The notes beneath the pieces are model-generated. The model saw only the letters and a program-made list of their open reading frames with translations, was not told the DNA's origin and searched no databases. This document shows positions 1 through 6,727 of a stretch of DNA of 21,579 bases, in pieces. The DNA comes from Candidatus Woesearchaeota archaeon (GTDB lineage Archaea; Nanobdellota; Nanobdellia; Woesearchaeales; GW2011-AR4), in assembly GCA_016185955.1 (NCBI GenBank), contig JACPMQ010000004.1:1-21579 (forward strand). Reading direction: 5' to 3'. How positions within the stretch are numbered: position 1 is the stretch's first letter; each line of letters starts with the position of its first letter. The position numbers were made by a program, and so were the translations under genes.

Positions 1-8
1 CGTAACTT

Positions 9-45
9 GTAAAAATTCCGCTGTTCGCAACAGCGGAATTTTTAC
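9..45. repeat. Hairpin repeat, copy 1
   Basis: Perfect 17-bp inverted repeat (arms 9-25 and 29-45, loop CGC) with GTAAAAATTCC at the outer end of each arm. It lies downstream of the minus-strand methyltransferase and could end transcription in either direction, since both ends give a T run. It belongs to the family of dispersed hairpins seen at 8091, 9400, 11061, 13166, 13262, 13429 and 15162. Positions 1-46 as a whole match 13421-13466 with few differences, so the repeated unit extends left of the hairpin. Confidence 0.85.
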
Positions 46-87
46 GGCTCCGCACAAGCACCGAATTCAGACAAGCCTTGTTATCAA

Positions 88-945
88 TTACATTCTCATT
101 AAAATTAAATTTGCAAACTTGTTTCCTTTGCACATTTTCATCAGCGCTTTTATGTCAATAGGCTCTATAGTTTTTTTCTTCTCGTTTATAAGAAAAACTT
201 TAAATCCATAATGCTGGAGCTTTTTTAGCGACTCTTCAGGATTTATGCCGCATTTTGCGATTGCACTGGGCCAGAATTCGCAAGTAATTATTATCTCACT
301 GTTTCTTTTTATTGTTTTTTCCATCCCTTTAATAATGGAAAATTCTGTTCCTTGAGTGTCTATTTTAACCAAGTCAGGCTTAATTTTATTTCCGCAGAAA
401 TTGTCTATTGTAATTGCCTGGATGTTTATAGCATGCCTTCCGTCTCCAGGGTCATAGGTTCTATGGTCCCCTTTATGCTCCTCAGATATGTACAGCTTAA
501 TTCTTCCTGAGCTATCAGAAACAGCTTTTTGGAATGAAATTATATTTTTGTAGTTGTTTGCCTTGATGTTTTTTACAATCAGCCTGTAATTGGATGGTTC
601 AGGCTCAAACGCATATACTTTTCCATTTTTACCGACAAGGTTTGCAAAAATCAAGGAGTAATAGCCCAGATTTGCGCCTATGTCCAACACACACATTCCT
701 TTTTTGACAAACTTCTCCATAATTTTTGCCTCAAAATTTTCCAAAGCGGAAAACTTCCAGAGATACAATGCAATTGTTCTGTCAAGGCTGTTTGAATACA
801 TCTTATGCTTGCCTACAATTACCAAAACCTCTTTTTTCAAGCTTAGATGCTTATTCAGGAATCTTGCAACTTTCCTAAATAGCCTATTGGAGATTACATG
901 CTGAAGAAAAAATTCGGAAAATAATCTTACCACATTAAATGCCAT
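88..945 (-). CDS. FkbM family methyltransferase
   Basis: Predicted SAM-dependent methyltransferase of the FkbM family, whose members often O-methylate sugars or other secreted or natural products; the substrate here is unknown. From the chosen ATG the product has 285 residues. The SAM-binding motif I is DIGANLGYYSL (about residues 88-98), the acidic strand-2 end is AFEPEPSN (about 112-119), and KIDTQGTE (about 194-201) is the family's typical late motif. A frame extends 15 codons upstream to a TTG at 990, but a TATA-like box (CTTTATATAC on the minus strand, 967-976) sits about 27 nt before the ATG at 945, which favours a leaderless transcript from there. It is transcribed away from sepF. Such genes often lie in surface polysaccharide loci, but no glycosyltransferase is visible here. 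Confidence 0.85.
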   Translation of the reverse strand: MAFNVVRLFSEFFLQHVISNRLFRKVARFLNKHLSLKKEVLVIVGKHKMYSNSLDRTIALYLWKFSALENFEAKIMEKFVKKGMCVLDIGANLGYYSLIFANLVGKNGKVYAFEPEPSNYRLIVKNIKANNYKNIISFQKAVSDSSGRIKLYISEEHKGDHRTYDPGDGRHAINIQAITIDNFCGNKIKPDLVKIDTQGTEFSIIKGMEKTIKRNSEIIITCEFWPSAIAKCGINPEESLKKLQHYGFKVFLINEKKKTIEPIDIKALMKMCKGNKFANLILMRM

Positions 946-966
946 TTTTAGAATTTCATCAGATTT

Positions 967-976
967 GTATATAAAG
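967..976 (-). promoter_or_regulatory. TATA box of the FkbM methyltransferase gene
   Basis: CTTTATATAC on the minus strand, centred about 27 nt upstream of the ATG at 945. This is the archaeal TATA-to-start spacing and implies a leaderless mRNA. A second AT-rich box (about 1024-1032) could serve the alternative TTG start at 990. Confidence 0.5.
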
Positions 977-1039
977 TTTTGGTAAAACAAATTTCCTGAT
1001 ACTGCACGCTGACTATATGCTGACTATATAATAGAAAGA

Positions 1040-1049
1040 TTTATATATT
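1040..1049 (+). promoter_or_regulatory. TATA box of sepF
   Basis: TTTATATATT upstream of sepF. The expected transcription start near 1072-1076 leaves a leader of about 45 nt that contains the ribosome-binding site GGTGG at 1110-1114, four bases before the ATG. Confidence 0.45.
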
Positions 1050-1118
1050 TAATAATAATCAAAAACTTTAGTTCAAAGTTTTGATTTGTAATTTAAGGAA
1101 AGTAACAAAGGTGGTTGT

Positions 1119-1544
1119 ATGGCAGGTTTTTTTTCAAGATTAAAAGAAAGATTTTCCGGAGCAGGCTCTGATATTCTGCACCAAGCTGAAGAAGAGGGCT
1201 ATGTTGAGTTAGGAACAGATATTCACCCGGAATCAGGAGCTAAAATAACTGTAAGGCCATTTGTAATAGAAGATTTTGAAAGCATTAAGTCAATACTTGA
1301 TTCTTTAAGGGAAGGGCATACAATAGCCTTGATTAACATAAAGCCGCTTAAGGACAAAGATTTGGTAGAGCTAAAAAGGGCTATAAATAAACTAAAGAAA
1401 ACATGCGACGCAATTGAAGGCGACATTGCCGGATTTGGTGATAATTGGATTGCTGCCGTGCCTTCATACGCGCGAATTTACAGGCACAAGCCAAAGGAAG
1501 AGCCAAGAAAAGAAGGCTCAGCCGAAGCTGCAGAATATGATTAA
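1119..1544 (+). CDS. sepF: SepF-like cell division protein
   Basis: 141-residue protein of the archaeal SepF (DUF552) family. In archaea SepF is the membrane anchor for FtsZ at the division site. The N-terminus (MAGFFSRLKERF) can form an amphipathic membrane-binding helix. A linker follows, then the globular SepF domain at about residues 38-122, with the core stretch GHTIALINIKPLKDKDLVELKRAI and the C-terminal signature GFGDNWIAAVPS. The tail is charged and probably disordered. The start is supported by GGTGG at 1110-1114, four bases before ATG. FtsZ is not in the window. The next gene (ZPR1 family) has its own promoter, so co-transcription is not required. Confidence 0.9.
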   Translation: MAGFFSRLKERFSGAGSDILHQAEEEGYVELGTDIHPESGAKITVRPFVIEDFESIKSILDSLREGHTIALINIKPLKDKDLVELKRAINKLKKTCDAIEGDIAGFGDNWIAAVPSYARIYRHKPKEEPRKEGSAEAAEYD

Positions 1545-1606
1545 GGTTTTAACTGATTCTATTATAAGTAAACTATAGGTAACCTCTTAAAAATTAAAAA
1601 CCAAAA

Positions 1607-1616
1607 ACTATAAAAA
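1607..1616 (+). promoter_or_regulatory. TATA box of the ZPR1-domain gene
   Basis: ACTATAAAAA centred about 27 nt before the ATG at 1639. There is no Shine-Dalgarno sequence between them, so the mRNA is probably leaderless. Confidence 0.5.
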
Positions 1617-1638
1617 CAGACTTCTTTTTTTTGGCTAT

Positions 1639-2202
1639 ATGCCGGAGCAAGAAGAAAATAAAATCAAAGAAGAAACAGTTAATGTATGCCCTTTGTGCCG
1701 TCAGAAAACTTTAACATTGATGGAAAGGGAAATGGAAGTCCCTTATTTCGGAAATGTATTTATTTTTTCTATGACATGCTCCAATTGCAAGTACCATAAG
1801 TCTGATGTGGAATCTGTTGAGCAGAAAGAGCCGTGCAAATACTCTTTTGAAATAAGCTCTCAAGATGATATGAAGGTAAGAGTTGTAAAAAGTTCAGAGG
1901 CGACTGTTAAAATTCCCCATATAACCACAATAACCCCAGGACCTGCTTCACAGGGCTTTGTTACAAACATAGAAGGCATATTAAGCAGAGTAAAATACCA
2001 GATTGAGACTTTAAGAGACACAGCAGAAGACGATGAAGACAGAAAAAAGGCAAAAAACTTATTGAAAAAATTGTTAGATATGATGTGGGGGAAAGAAAAG
2101 CAGAAAATAATAATAGAAGACCCTTCTGGAAACAGCGCAATAATAAGCGACAAGGCTGTTAAGGAGCCATTAAAAGCAAATAAAGTTAAAGTCGAAAAAT
2201 AA
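1639..2202 (+). CDS. ZPR1 zinc-finger domain protein
   Basis: 187-residue archaeal ZPR1-type protein. A four-cysteine zinc finger (CPLC at about residues 17-20 and CSNC at about 47-50) is followed by KYHKSDVES, and then the beta-rich domain with VVKSSEATVKIPHI and ITPGPASQGFVTNIEGILSR (about 75-118), the family signature. The rest is helical and charged. Eukaryotic ZPR1 binds eEF1A and acts as its folding chaperone; archaeal members are less well studied. An EF-1 alpha gene lies about 4.5 kb away on the other strand, which is suggestive but not adjacent. The ATG lies 27 nt after a TATA box. MTA phosphorylase begins 16 bp downstream on the same strand, so the two are probably co-transcribed. 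Confidence 0.85.
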   Translation: MPEQEENKIKEETVNVCPLCRQKTLTLMEREMEVPYFGNVFIFSMTCSNCKYHKSDVESVEQKEPCKYSFEISSQDDMKVRVVKSSEATVKIPHITTITPGPASQGFVTNIEGILSRVKYQIETLRDTAEDDEDRKKAKNLLKKLLDMMWGKEKQKIIIEDPSGNSAIISDKAVKEPLKANKVKVEK

Positions 2203-2218
2203 TTTTTGGGTGGTTTAA

Positions 2219-3004
2219 ATAATCAAAGTAGGCATTATCGGCGGTTCAGGCTTGGAAGATCCAAAAATTTTGAAGGAAGCTAAAGAAATAAATGCCTCAA
2301 CTAAATTTGGCAAGCCATCATCTTTTTTAACAAGCGGAAAAATAAGCAATATAGACCTAGTAATTCTATCAAGGCATGGGAAAAAGCACAGCATTAACCC
2401 AAGCAATGTCAATTACCGCGCGAATATTTTAGCCTTGAAGGAGCAAGGCTGCACGCATATAATCGCAACTACCGCATGCGGCTCTTTAAGGGAAAGCATT
2501 AAGCCGGGGCATATTGTTTTTGCTGACCAGTTTATTGACAGAACCTCTAAAAGGCATCAGACATTTTATGATAGCAATAAAGTTTGCCATATTTCAGTGG
2601 CAGAGCCATTTTGCCCTCAGCTTAGAAAGATTATGGCAGAGACAGCAAAGCGCCTTAAAATTCCTTATCATGAAAAGGGAACAATGGTTACAATAGAAGG
2701 CCCAAGATTTTCCACAAGGGCAGAATCCAACTTATTTAGGTCATGGGGTTGCGATACTATCAATATGACAACTGTTCCAGAATGTGTTTTGGCAAGGGAA
2801 GCAGGAATTTGCTATCAGCCGATAGCCATGTCAACAGACTATGATTGCTTTATGGAAGACAAAGCAGCTGTAAGTGTTGATGAAATATTAAAAGTTATGA
2901 AAGAAAACGCAGAAAAGGTAAAAAAAATTCTTTTGGAGTCAATACCAAAAATTAAATTCACGGAATGCAATTGCAGGGAGAGCATAAAGACTGCGATTAT
3001 TTAG
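2219..3004 (+). CDS. mtnP: S-methyl-5'-thioadenosine phosphorylase, probable AUA start
   Basis: Cleaves methylthioadenosine (possibly also 5'-deoxyadenosine) with phosphate to adenine and the ribose 1-phosphate. The phosphate-binding loop is GGSG (residues 8-11 from the proposed start); SRHGKKH (about 51-57) and GSLRESIKPG follow, then TMVTIEGPRFSTRAES and NMTTVPE. The base-recognition motif STDYDC has two Asp, as in adenine-specific human MTAP. No ATG, GTG or TTG precedes the GGSG loop: the frame opens with TAA, then ATA ATC AAA GTA GGC at 2219, and the first conventional start (TTG, 2252) would delete the loop. GGTGG at 2209-2213 lies five bases before the ATA, as in sepF and purD. I therefore infer an AUA start and a product of 261 residues. 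The stop codon lies inside a short repeat (2998-3017). Confidence 0.87.
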   Translation: MIKVGIIGGSGLEDPKILKEAKEINASTKFGKPSSFLTSGKISNIDLVILSRHGKKHSINPSNVNYRANILALKEQGCTHIIATTACGSLRESIKPGHIVFADQFIDRTSKRHQTFYDSNKVCHISVAEPFCPQLRKIMAETAKRLKIPYHEKGTMVTIEGPRFSTRAESNLFRSWGCDTINMTTVPECVLAREAGICYQPIAMSTDYDCFMEDKAAVSVDEILKVMKENAEKVKKILLESIPKIKFTECNCRESIKTAII

Positions 3005-3017
3005 TTGCGCCACTGTG
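2998..3017. repeat. Solitary half of an inverted-repeat insert
   Basis: These 20 bases match the reverse complement of 13279-13298 at 19 of 20 positions. The partner copy at 13279-13326 is a full inverted repeat; here only one arm plus spacer is present. It includes the last codons and stop of mtnP. Confidence 0.6.
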
Positions 3018-3035
3018 TTTGGCTTAACAAACATA

Positions 3036-3046
3036 CTTTTATATTT
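3036..3046 (+). promoter_or_regulatory. TATA box of the class II aldolase gene
   Basis: CTTTTATATTT centred about 27 nt before the ATG at 3068, with no ribosome-binding site between. This indicates a leaderless mRNA with its own promoter despite the adjacent mtnP. Confidence 0.55.
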
Positions 3047-3067
3047 ACGAACAACCACAAGCACAAC

Positions 3068-3709
3068 ATGGACCATGAAGGCTATATAAAATTTAATTGC
3101 AATTGGATTAAATCATGCAATATTCCAATTCTAAAATTAAAAAAAATAAATTACTGGAGGCAGAAATTATACGCTTTAGGCTTAATTGGGGCTTATAGCA
3201 ATGGCATTGGCTTTGGGAATATCAGCATAAGGATCACAAATTCAGAAAAATTCGTCATAACTGGCTCTGCAACAGGAAACATCAAAAAATTAAATGGAAG
3301 CCATTATGCAAAAGTTATTGCTTATGATTTGGAAAAAAATAGGTTAACATGCAAAGGTCCCATCAAAGCATCTTCAGAATCATTAACGCATGCTTCGCTC
3401 TATAAATCAGATAAAAAAATAAGAGGGGTTATGCATGTCCATAATCTTGGGCTATGGAAGCATCTTATTAATAAAGTTAATAAAGTCCCTTCAACTTCAA
3501 AAAATGTGGCTTATGGCAGCCAAGAAATTGCAGAAGACATCGTAAGGTTATTTAAAGAAACTGATGTCAAAAATAAAAAAATTATAGCAATGCGTGGACA
3601 TAAGGGAGGCATTATTTCTTTTGGGAAGAATTTGGACGAAGCAGGGAAAATACTGCTGTCTTATCCCTCGCATTTTTTCTTCAGCCCAATAAGAAACTGC
3701 TCAAAATGA
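3068..3709 (+). CDS. Class II aldolase/adducin family protein
   Basis: 213-residue zinc-dependent class II aldolase-fold protein. Visible features are GNISIRI (50-56), the SSES loop with the presumed catalytic Glu104, zinc ligands His123 and His125 (MHVHN), and a third ligand His178 (RGHKGG). The family includes fuculose-1-phosphate aldolase, the 5-deoxyribulose/methylthioribulose-1-phosphate aldolases of the DHAP shunt, and MtnB dehydratase. With MTA phosphorylase upstream and the isomerase MtnA nearby, cleavage of the ketopentose 1-phosphate to DHAP plus an aldehyde is the best inference; MtnB-type dehydration is the alternative, but no MtnC, MtnD or related downstream genes are seen. The ATG is set by the TATA box; an upstream TTG at 3005 is less likely. 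The 3' end overlaps the convergent SRPBCC gene by 49 bp. Confidence 0.82.
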   Translation: MDHEGYIKFNCNWIKSCNIPILKLKKINYWRQKLYALGLIGAYSNGIGFGNISIRITNSEKFVITGSATGNIKKLNGSHYAKVIAYDLEKNRLTCKGPIKASSESLTHASLYKSDKKIRGVMHVHNLGLWKHLINKVNKVPSTSKNVAYGSQEIAEDIVRLFKETDVKNKKIIAMRGHKGGIISFGKNLDEAGKILLSYPSHFFFSPIRNCSK

Positions 3710-4107
3710 TAATTAAACCTTTTTTTTATGAATGGCACTATAAAAATAGCCAATATCCCTGTAAAGCTCTCTTTATTTATAACTCTTGTTTTGCTTCCGG
3801 CATCTTCAAAAATTAAGGTGTGCTTGCCCTTTATCACAACTCTGCTTCCAATCCATGTTACATAAGCAGCTGGCTTTATTTCTATAATTGTTGGATTGGA
3901 TTTTAATTTTTTAAGGAAAAAAACTCCTTTTAGGAGCTGAACAAACCTTGAGCCCAAAGCCCATTTTTTTTCAGAGGTCCAGTAAGTCTTTAACGCATAA
4001 TTGCTCCATTCAGGCCATTTTTCCAATTCAGAGAATACTTCCCATACCCTTTTTCGTGGCGCATTTATTATTATTTCCTTAAAAACTTGAGCGTTTTTCA
4101 TTTCCAT
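3661..4107 (-). CDS. SRPBCC (START-like) family protein
   Basis: 148-residue protein with a typical SRPBCC/polyketide-cyclase-like pattern. It opens with the strand EIIINAPRKRVWEVFSELEKWPEWS (about 11-35), has beta strands in the middle, and ends in a long amphipathic helix (IKKRFNYHFEQFLIGLKK). This fold binds hydrophobic ligands in a deep cavity; ligand and role are unknown. The ATG lies inside the end of mtnA (29 bp overlap), so translation is probably coupled to that gene. A second in-frame ATG two codons later is an alternative start. The 3' end overlaps the convergent aldolase gene by 49 bp. Its place between two salvage genes may be incidental. Confidence 0.78.
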   Translation of the reverse strand: MEMKNAQVFKEIIINAPRKRVWEVFSELEKWPEWSNYALKTYWTSEKKWALGSRFVQLLKGVFFLKKLKSNPTIIEIKPAAYVTWIGSRVVIKGKHTLIFEDAGSKTRVINKESFTGILAIFIVPFIKKRFNYHFEQFLIGLKKKCEG

Positions 4108-5173
4108 ATTTTACAAGCTTCTGAATTTCCTGTTTTGTTGGCTTGATTATTCCTATTTCAGTTATTATCCCTTTGATATACTTTGCCGGAGTAATATCAA
4201 AAGCGGGATTTCTTGCATGGCTTTCTAAAGGCGCAATGTTTATTTTTTCCAGATTTTTATTCTCACTCATGCCATACGCATAAAAAATTTCATCTTCGCT
4301 TCTTTCTTCTATGACAATATCATTGCCTGTTTTTGAGTTGGCATCGAAGGTAGATAATGGAGCAGCAACATAAAATGGGATATTATTCTCTTTTGCAAGG
4401 ACTGCCTTTTCATAAGTTCCTATTTTGTTCGCTGCATCCCCATTTAATGCAATCCTGTCTGCCCCGACAATAGCTAAATCAACTTCTTTTTTTTTCATAA
4501 AAAACCCGGCAGCATTGTCTGCTATTATTGCATGGCTTATCTTTTCTTGTGATAATTCCCATGCAGTCAAAAAGCCCTGATTTCTTGGCCTTGTTTCATC
4601 CACAAAAACAAAAATATTTTTGTTGTTGTAATGGGCAATTCTTATTGGAGCCAATGCTGTCCCAAAATCAACGCAGGCTAAAGCTCCTGCATTGCAGTGT
4701 GTCAATATTCTTTGGTTGTTTTTTATTATTTCATTCCCATGCCCCCCTATTTTCTTGCATGATTCCGCGCTTAAATCTGCATATTCAGCAGCAGCTTCAA
4801 AAGCCTTCATCTTTGAATTTGCAATGCTGCCTTTAACAAACATTCTTGATTTAACAAAATTTAATCCATGCTTTAAGTCAATTGCAGTAGGCCTTGTTAA
4901 ATTCAGCAAATTAAAAGCTTCATCAACATATTCTTTAAAGTCATTGTAGCCATAACCTTCAAACAGTAAAGCAGCCTGCGCCAAGCCATAAGCAGCAGTT
5001 GCGCCTATTGCCGGCGCTCCCCTCACAATCATTGTCTTTATTGCATTTGCCGTTTCAATATAATCTTTTGATTGGTAAATTTCAAATTTAAACGGCAGCA
5101 ATAGCTGGTTTATCATATAAACAGAGCTATCTTGCATCCAGACTGTTCTGTAATCTATATTATTAATTAGCAT
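4079..5173 (-). CDS. mtnA: Methylthioribose-1-phosphate isomerase (MtnA)
   Basis: 364-residue aldose-ketose isomerase of the aIF2B/MtnA family. It converts 5-methylthioribose 1-phosphate (or 5-deoxyribose 1-phosphate) to the ribulose form. RGAPAIG is at 51-57, the catalytic cysteine is Cys160 in THCNAG, and the catalytic aspartate is Asp239 in GADRIALNGDAANKIGTY; these match the Cys160/Asp240 pair known from bacterial MtnA. The full set of catalytic motifs separates it from aIF2B subunits, although the related ribose-1,5-bisphosphate isomerase remains a lesser alternative. The ATG is placed by a TATA box 26 nt upstream (5195-5204), implying a leaderless mRNA. It is divergent from apt, which would reuse the adenine released by MTA phosphorylase. 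Confidence 0.92.
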   Translation of the reverse strand: MLINNIDYRTVWMQDSSVYMINQLLLPFKFEIYQSKDYIETANAIKTMIVRGAPAIGATAAYGLAQAALLFEGYGYNDFKEYVDEAFNLLNLTRPTAIDLKHGLNFVKSRMFVKGSIANSKMKAFEAAAEYADLSAESCKKIGGHGNEIIKNNQRILTHCNAGALACVDFGTALAPIRIAHYNNKNIFVFVDETRPRNQGFLTAWELSQEKISHAIIADNAAGFFMKKKEVDLAIVGADRIALNGDAANKIGTYEKAVLAKENNIPFYVAAPLSTFDANSKTGNDIVIEERSEDEIFYAYGMSENKNLEKINIAPLESHARNPAFDITPAKYIKGIITEIGIIKPTKQEIQKLVKYGNEKRSSF

Positions 5174-5194
5174 AAAAAATAGGAATATTGCAAT

Positions 5195-5204
5195 GTTTAA
5201 AAAG
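5195..5204 (-). promoter_or_regulatory. TATA box of mtnA
   Basis: CTTTTTAAAC on the minus strand, centred about 26 nt before the mtnA ATG. It shares the short divergent intergenic region with the apt promoter. Confidence 0.45.
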
Positions 5205-5220
5205 ATTGTTTACATCAAAA

Positions 5221-5231
5221 GAAATAAATAC
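5221..5231 (+). promoter_or_regulatory. Probable TATA box of apt
   Basis: GAAATAAATAC centred about 28 nt before the ATG at 5254. No ribosome-binding site is seen, so the transcript is probably leaderless. Confidence 0.4.
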
Positions 5232-5253
5232 ACTAATTAGAAACATACAAAAA

Positions 5254-5781
5254 ATGGATATAAAATCTGTAATAAGAACTATTCCAAACTGGCCAAAGCA
5301 TGGAGTAATGTTTAGAGACATCACTACTTTGCTTAAGGATGCCAAAGCATTCAATTATGTCATTAATGAATTCTACGAGAGATATAAAAATGACAAGATA
5401 GATTCTGTGGCAGGTATTGAAAGCAGAGGCTTCATTATAGGAGGCGCTTTAGCTCATAAGCTGAATGTTGGCTTTATTCCTATAAGGAAAGCTGGCAAGC
5501 TGCCCTCTAAAACTGAAAGGGAGGAATACGAGCTTGAATATGGAAGCGCAATTGTTGAAATTCACAAAGATGCCGTTGAGAGTGGAATGAAGATTTTGCT
5601 TGTTGACGATTTGATTGCAACAGCCGGCACTTTAGCCGCTTCAATCAACCTTATTGAAAAACTTGGTGGAAAAGTAGTTGAATGCGCTGTAATAATTGAA
5701 CTGCAAGATTTGCATGGCAGGAATAAAATAGAAAAAAAAGGGCATAAGTTATTCTCTTTGGTTAAATTCGAAGGGGACTAA
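5254..5781 (+). CDS. apt: Adenine phosphoribosyltransferase
   Basis: 175-residue type I phosphoribosyltransferase converting adenine and PRPP to AMP. The start IRTIPNWPKHGVMFRDIT is the APT-specific N-terminal signature; GIESRGFIIGGALAHKL is typical of the family and VDDLIATAGT (about 117-126) is the PRPP-binding motif. The frame stays open upstream to a TTG at 5188, but homologues begin close to the chosen ATG and the TATA spacing agrees. In context it would recover the adenine released by MTA phosphorylase, whose active-site motif is of the adenine-specific type. It is the bacterial/eukaryotic-style APT; several archaea use a different, more divergent APT. Confidence 0.93.
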   Translation: MDIKSVIRTIPNWPKHGVMFRDITTLLKDAKAFNYVINEFYERYKNDKIDSVAGIESRGFIIGGALAHKLNVGFIPIRKAGKLPSKTEREEYELEYGSAIVEIHKDAVESGMKILLVDDLIATAGTLAASINLIEKLGGKVVECAVIIELQDLHGRNKIEKKGHKLFSLVKFEGD

Positions 5782-5798
5782 ATCTTTTATTCAAAAGA

Positions 5799-5808
5799 TT
5801 TATAAAAA
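5799..5808 (+). promoter_or_regulatory. TATA box of the exported-protein gene
   Basis: TTTATAAAAA. The expected transcription start near 5828-5832 falls just at GGCGG (5830-5834), which supports translation from the codon at 5840 more than from the ATG at 5900. Confidence 0.45.
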
Positions 5809-5839
5809 ATTAACAGTTTGTTTCTTATAGGCGGTTAAT

Positions 5840-6328
5840 ATAGAACCTCAAAAAATTTCGGCTTATCAAAAAAAAGCACCTTATCTAACACGCAATGGCA
5901 TGTCTCAACTTGCAGCAGTTGTAATTGCTGGTGCAGCTATTGTTAGTAATTCATTTTCTAAAGGAGGTTTAGACGCTCAAATAGTAATGCCCCCTACAGC
6001 TTGCGCTAAACAAACTCTGGAAGGTGCAGTTGAAATCAACGCTCGCAGCTCATTAGCATATTATACAATCATAACGGCATATGGAGAGATAAATGGTTCT
6101 ACACAACATGTTGAAGTTATGTTGGGAGATCCCACAAGCGAATATTTCAATCGGAATCGTAAGGTAGTATTTTCCATTTTGCCTCCTGAAGCTGGTAATT
6201 ACTTCGTACATGCAAAAGTAACAGCATATTCAACAAAGGGTATCAAGAATGCAGAAAAAACAGATTCAGGAATACCTGTAGTACGTCACGTAAGCAGAAG
6301 TCAAGACTTTGTTGTTAGAAATTGCTAA
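5840..6328 (+). CDS. Probable exported protein of unknown function
   Basis: I do not recognise the family. From the first ATG (5900) the product is 142 residues, starting directly with a hydrophobic stretch (SQLAAVVIAGAAIVSNSF). The frame is open back to a stop at 5828-5830, and 20 codons upstream adds a Lys/Arg-rich segment (YQKKAPYLTRNG) that would make a normal signal-peptide n-region. That longer form would start at ATA 5840, five bases after GGCGG, and has 162 residues. The rest alternates hydrophobic and polar residues with many Thr/Ser/Val and no obvious catalytic motif, so a small beta-sandwich domain outside the membrane is plausible. CGC, CGG and CGT arginine codons are more frequent than in the neighbouring genes, which mostly use AGA/AGG; this hints at transfer or an orphan origin. 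Confidence 0.6.
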   Translation: MEPQKISAYQKKAPYLTRNGMSQLAAVVIAGAAIVSNSFSKGGLDAQIVMPPTACAKQTLEGAVEINARSSLAYYTIITAYGEINGSTQHVEVMLGDPTSEYFNRNRKVVFSILPPEAGNYFVHAKVTAYSTKGIKNAEKTDSGIPVVRHVSRSQDFVVRNC

Positions 6329-6366
6329 CAACTGATTTTATCTATAACTTTGTCAATAGAATATAT

Positions 6367-6675
6367 TTATTCAATCATCTCAATCTCGATATTCAAGCCT
6401 TCTGGAATTGGAACCCTCATAACAAGCCTTAATGCCCTTTCATCCAATCCCAAATCAATAACTCTTTTATGGACTCTCATCTCATATCTTTCCCATGTGG
6501 CAGTCCCTTCTCCGTCAGGGCTTTTCCTTGTGGTAACTCTTAATTTTTTAGTAGGCAAGGGTATAGGACCTCTCATTTCTACTCCTGTTTTCTCTGCAAT
6601 GTCCTTTATGTAGCTTGACACTTCATTAATCTTGTTTATGTCAATGCTCGCTAACTTTATTCTTGCCTTCTGCAT
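6367..6675 (-). CDS. rps10: Small ribosomal subunit protein uS10
   Basis: 102 residues, the usual archaeal length. It starts KARIKLASIDINKINEVSSYI and carries the family motif GPIPLPTKKLRVTTRKSPDG (about 37-56), followed by WERYEMRVHKRVIDL. uS10 sits in the 30S head. It follows EF-1 alpha by 52 bp on the same strand, the conserved archaeal order. GAGG before the ATG (in CATGAGGCATTAAAATG) is a ribosome-binding site. Confidence 0.96.
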   Translation of the reverse strand: MQKARIKLASIDINKINEVSSYIKDIAEKTGVEMRGPIPLPTKKLRVTTRKSPDGEGTATWERYEMRVHKRVIDLGLDERALRLVMRVPIPEGLNIEIEMIE

Positions 6676-6727
6676 TTTAATGCCTCATGATAAGATGCTC
6701 TAATCATGAAAAAGTTAATAGAAGCTG

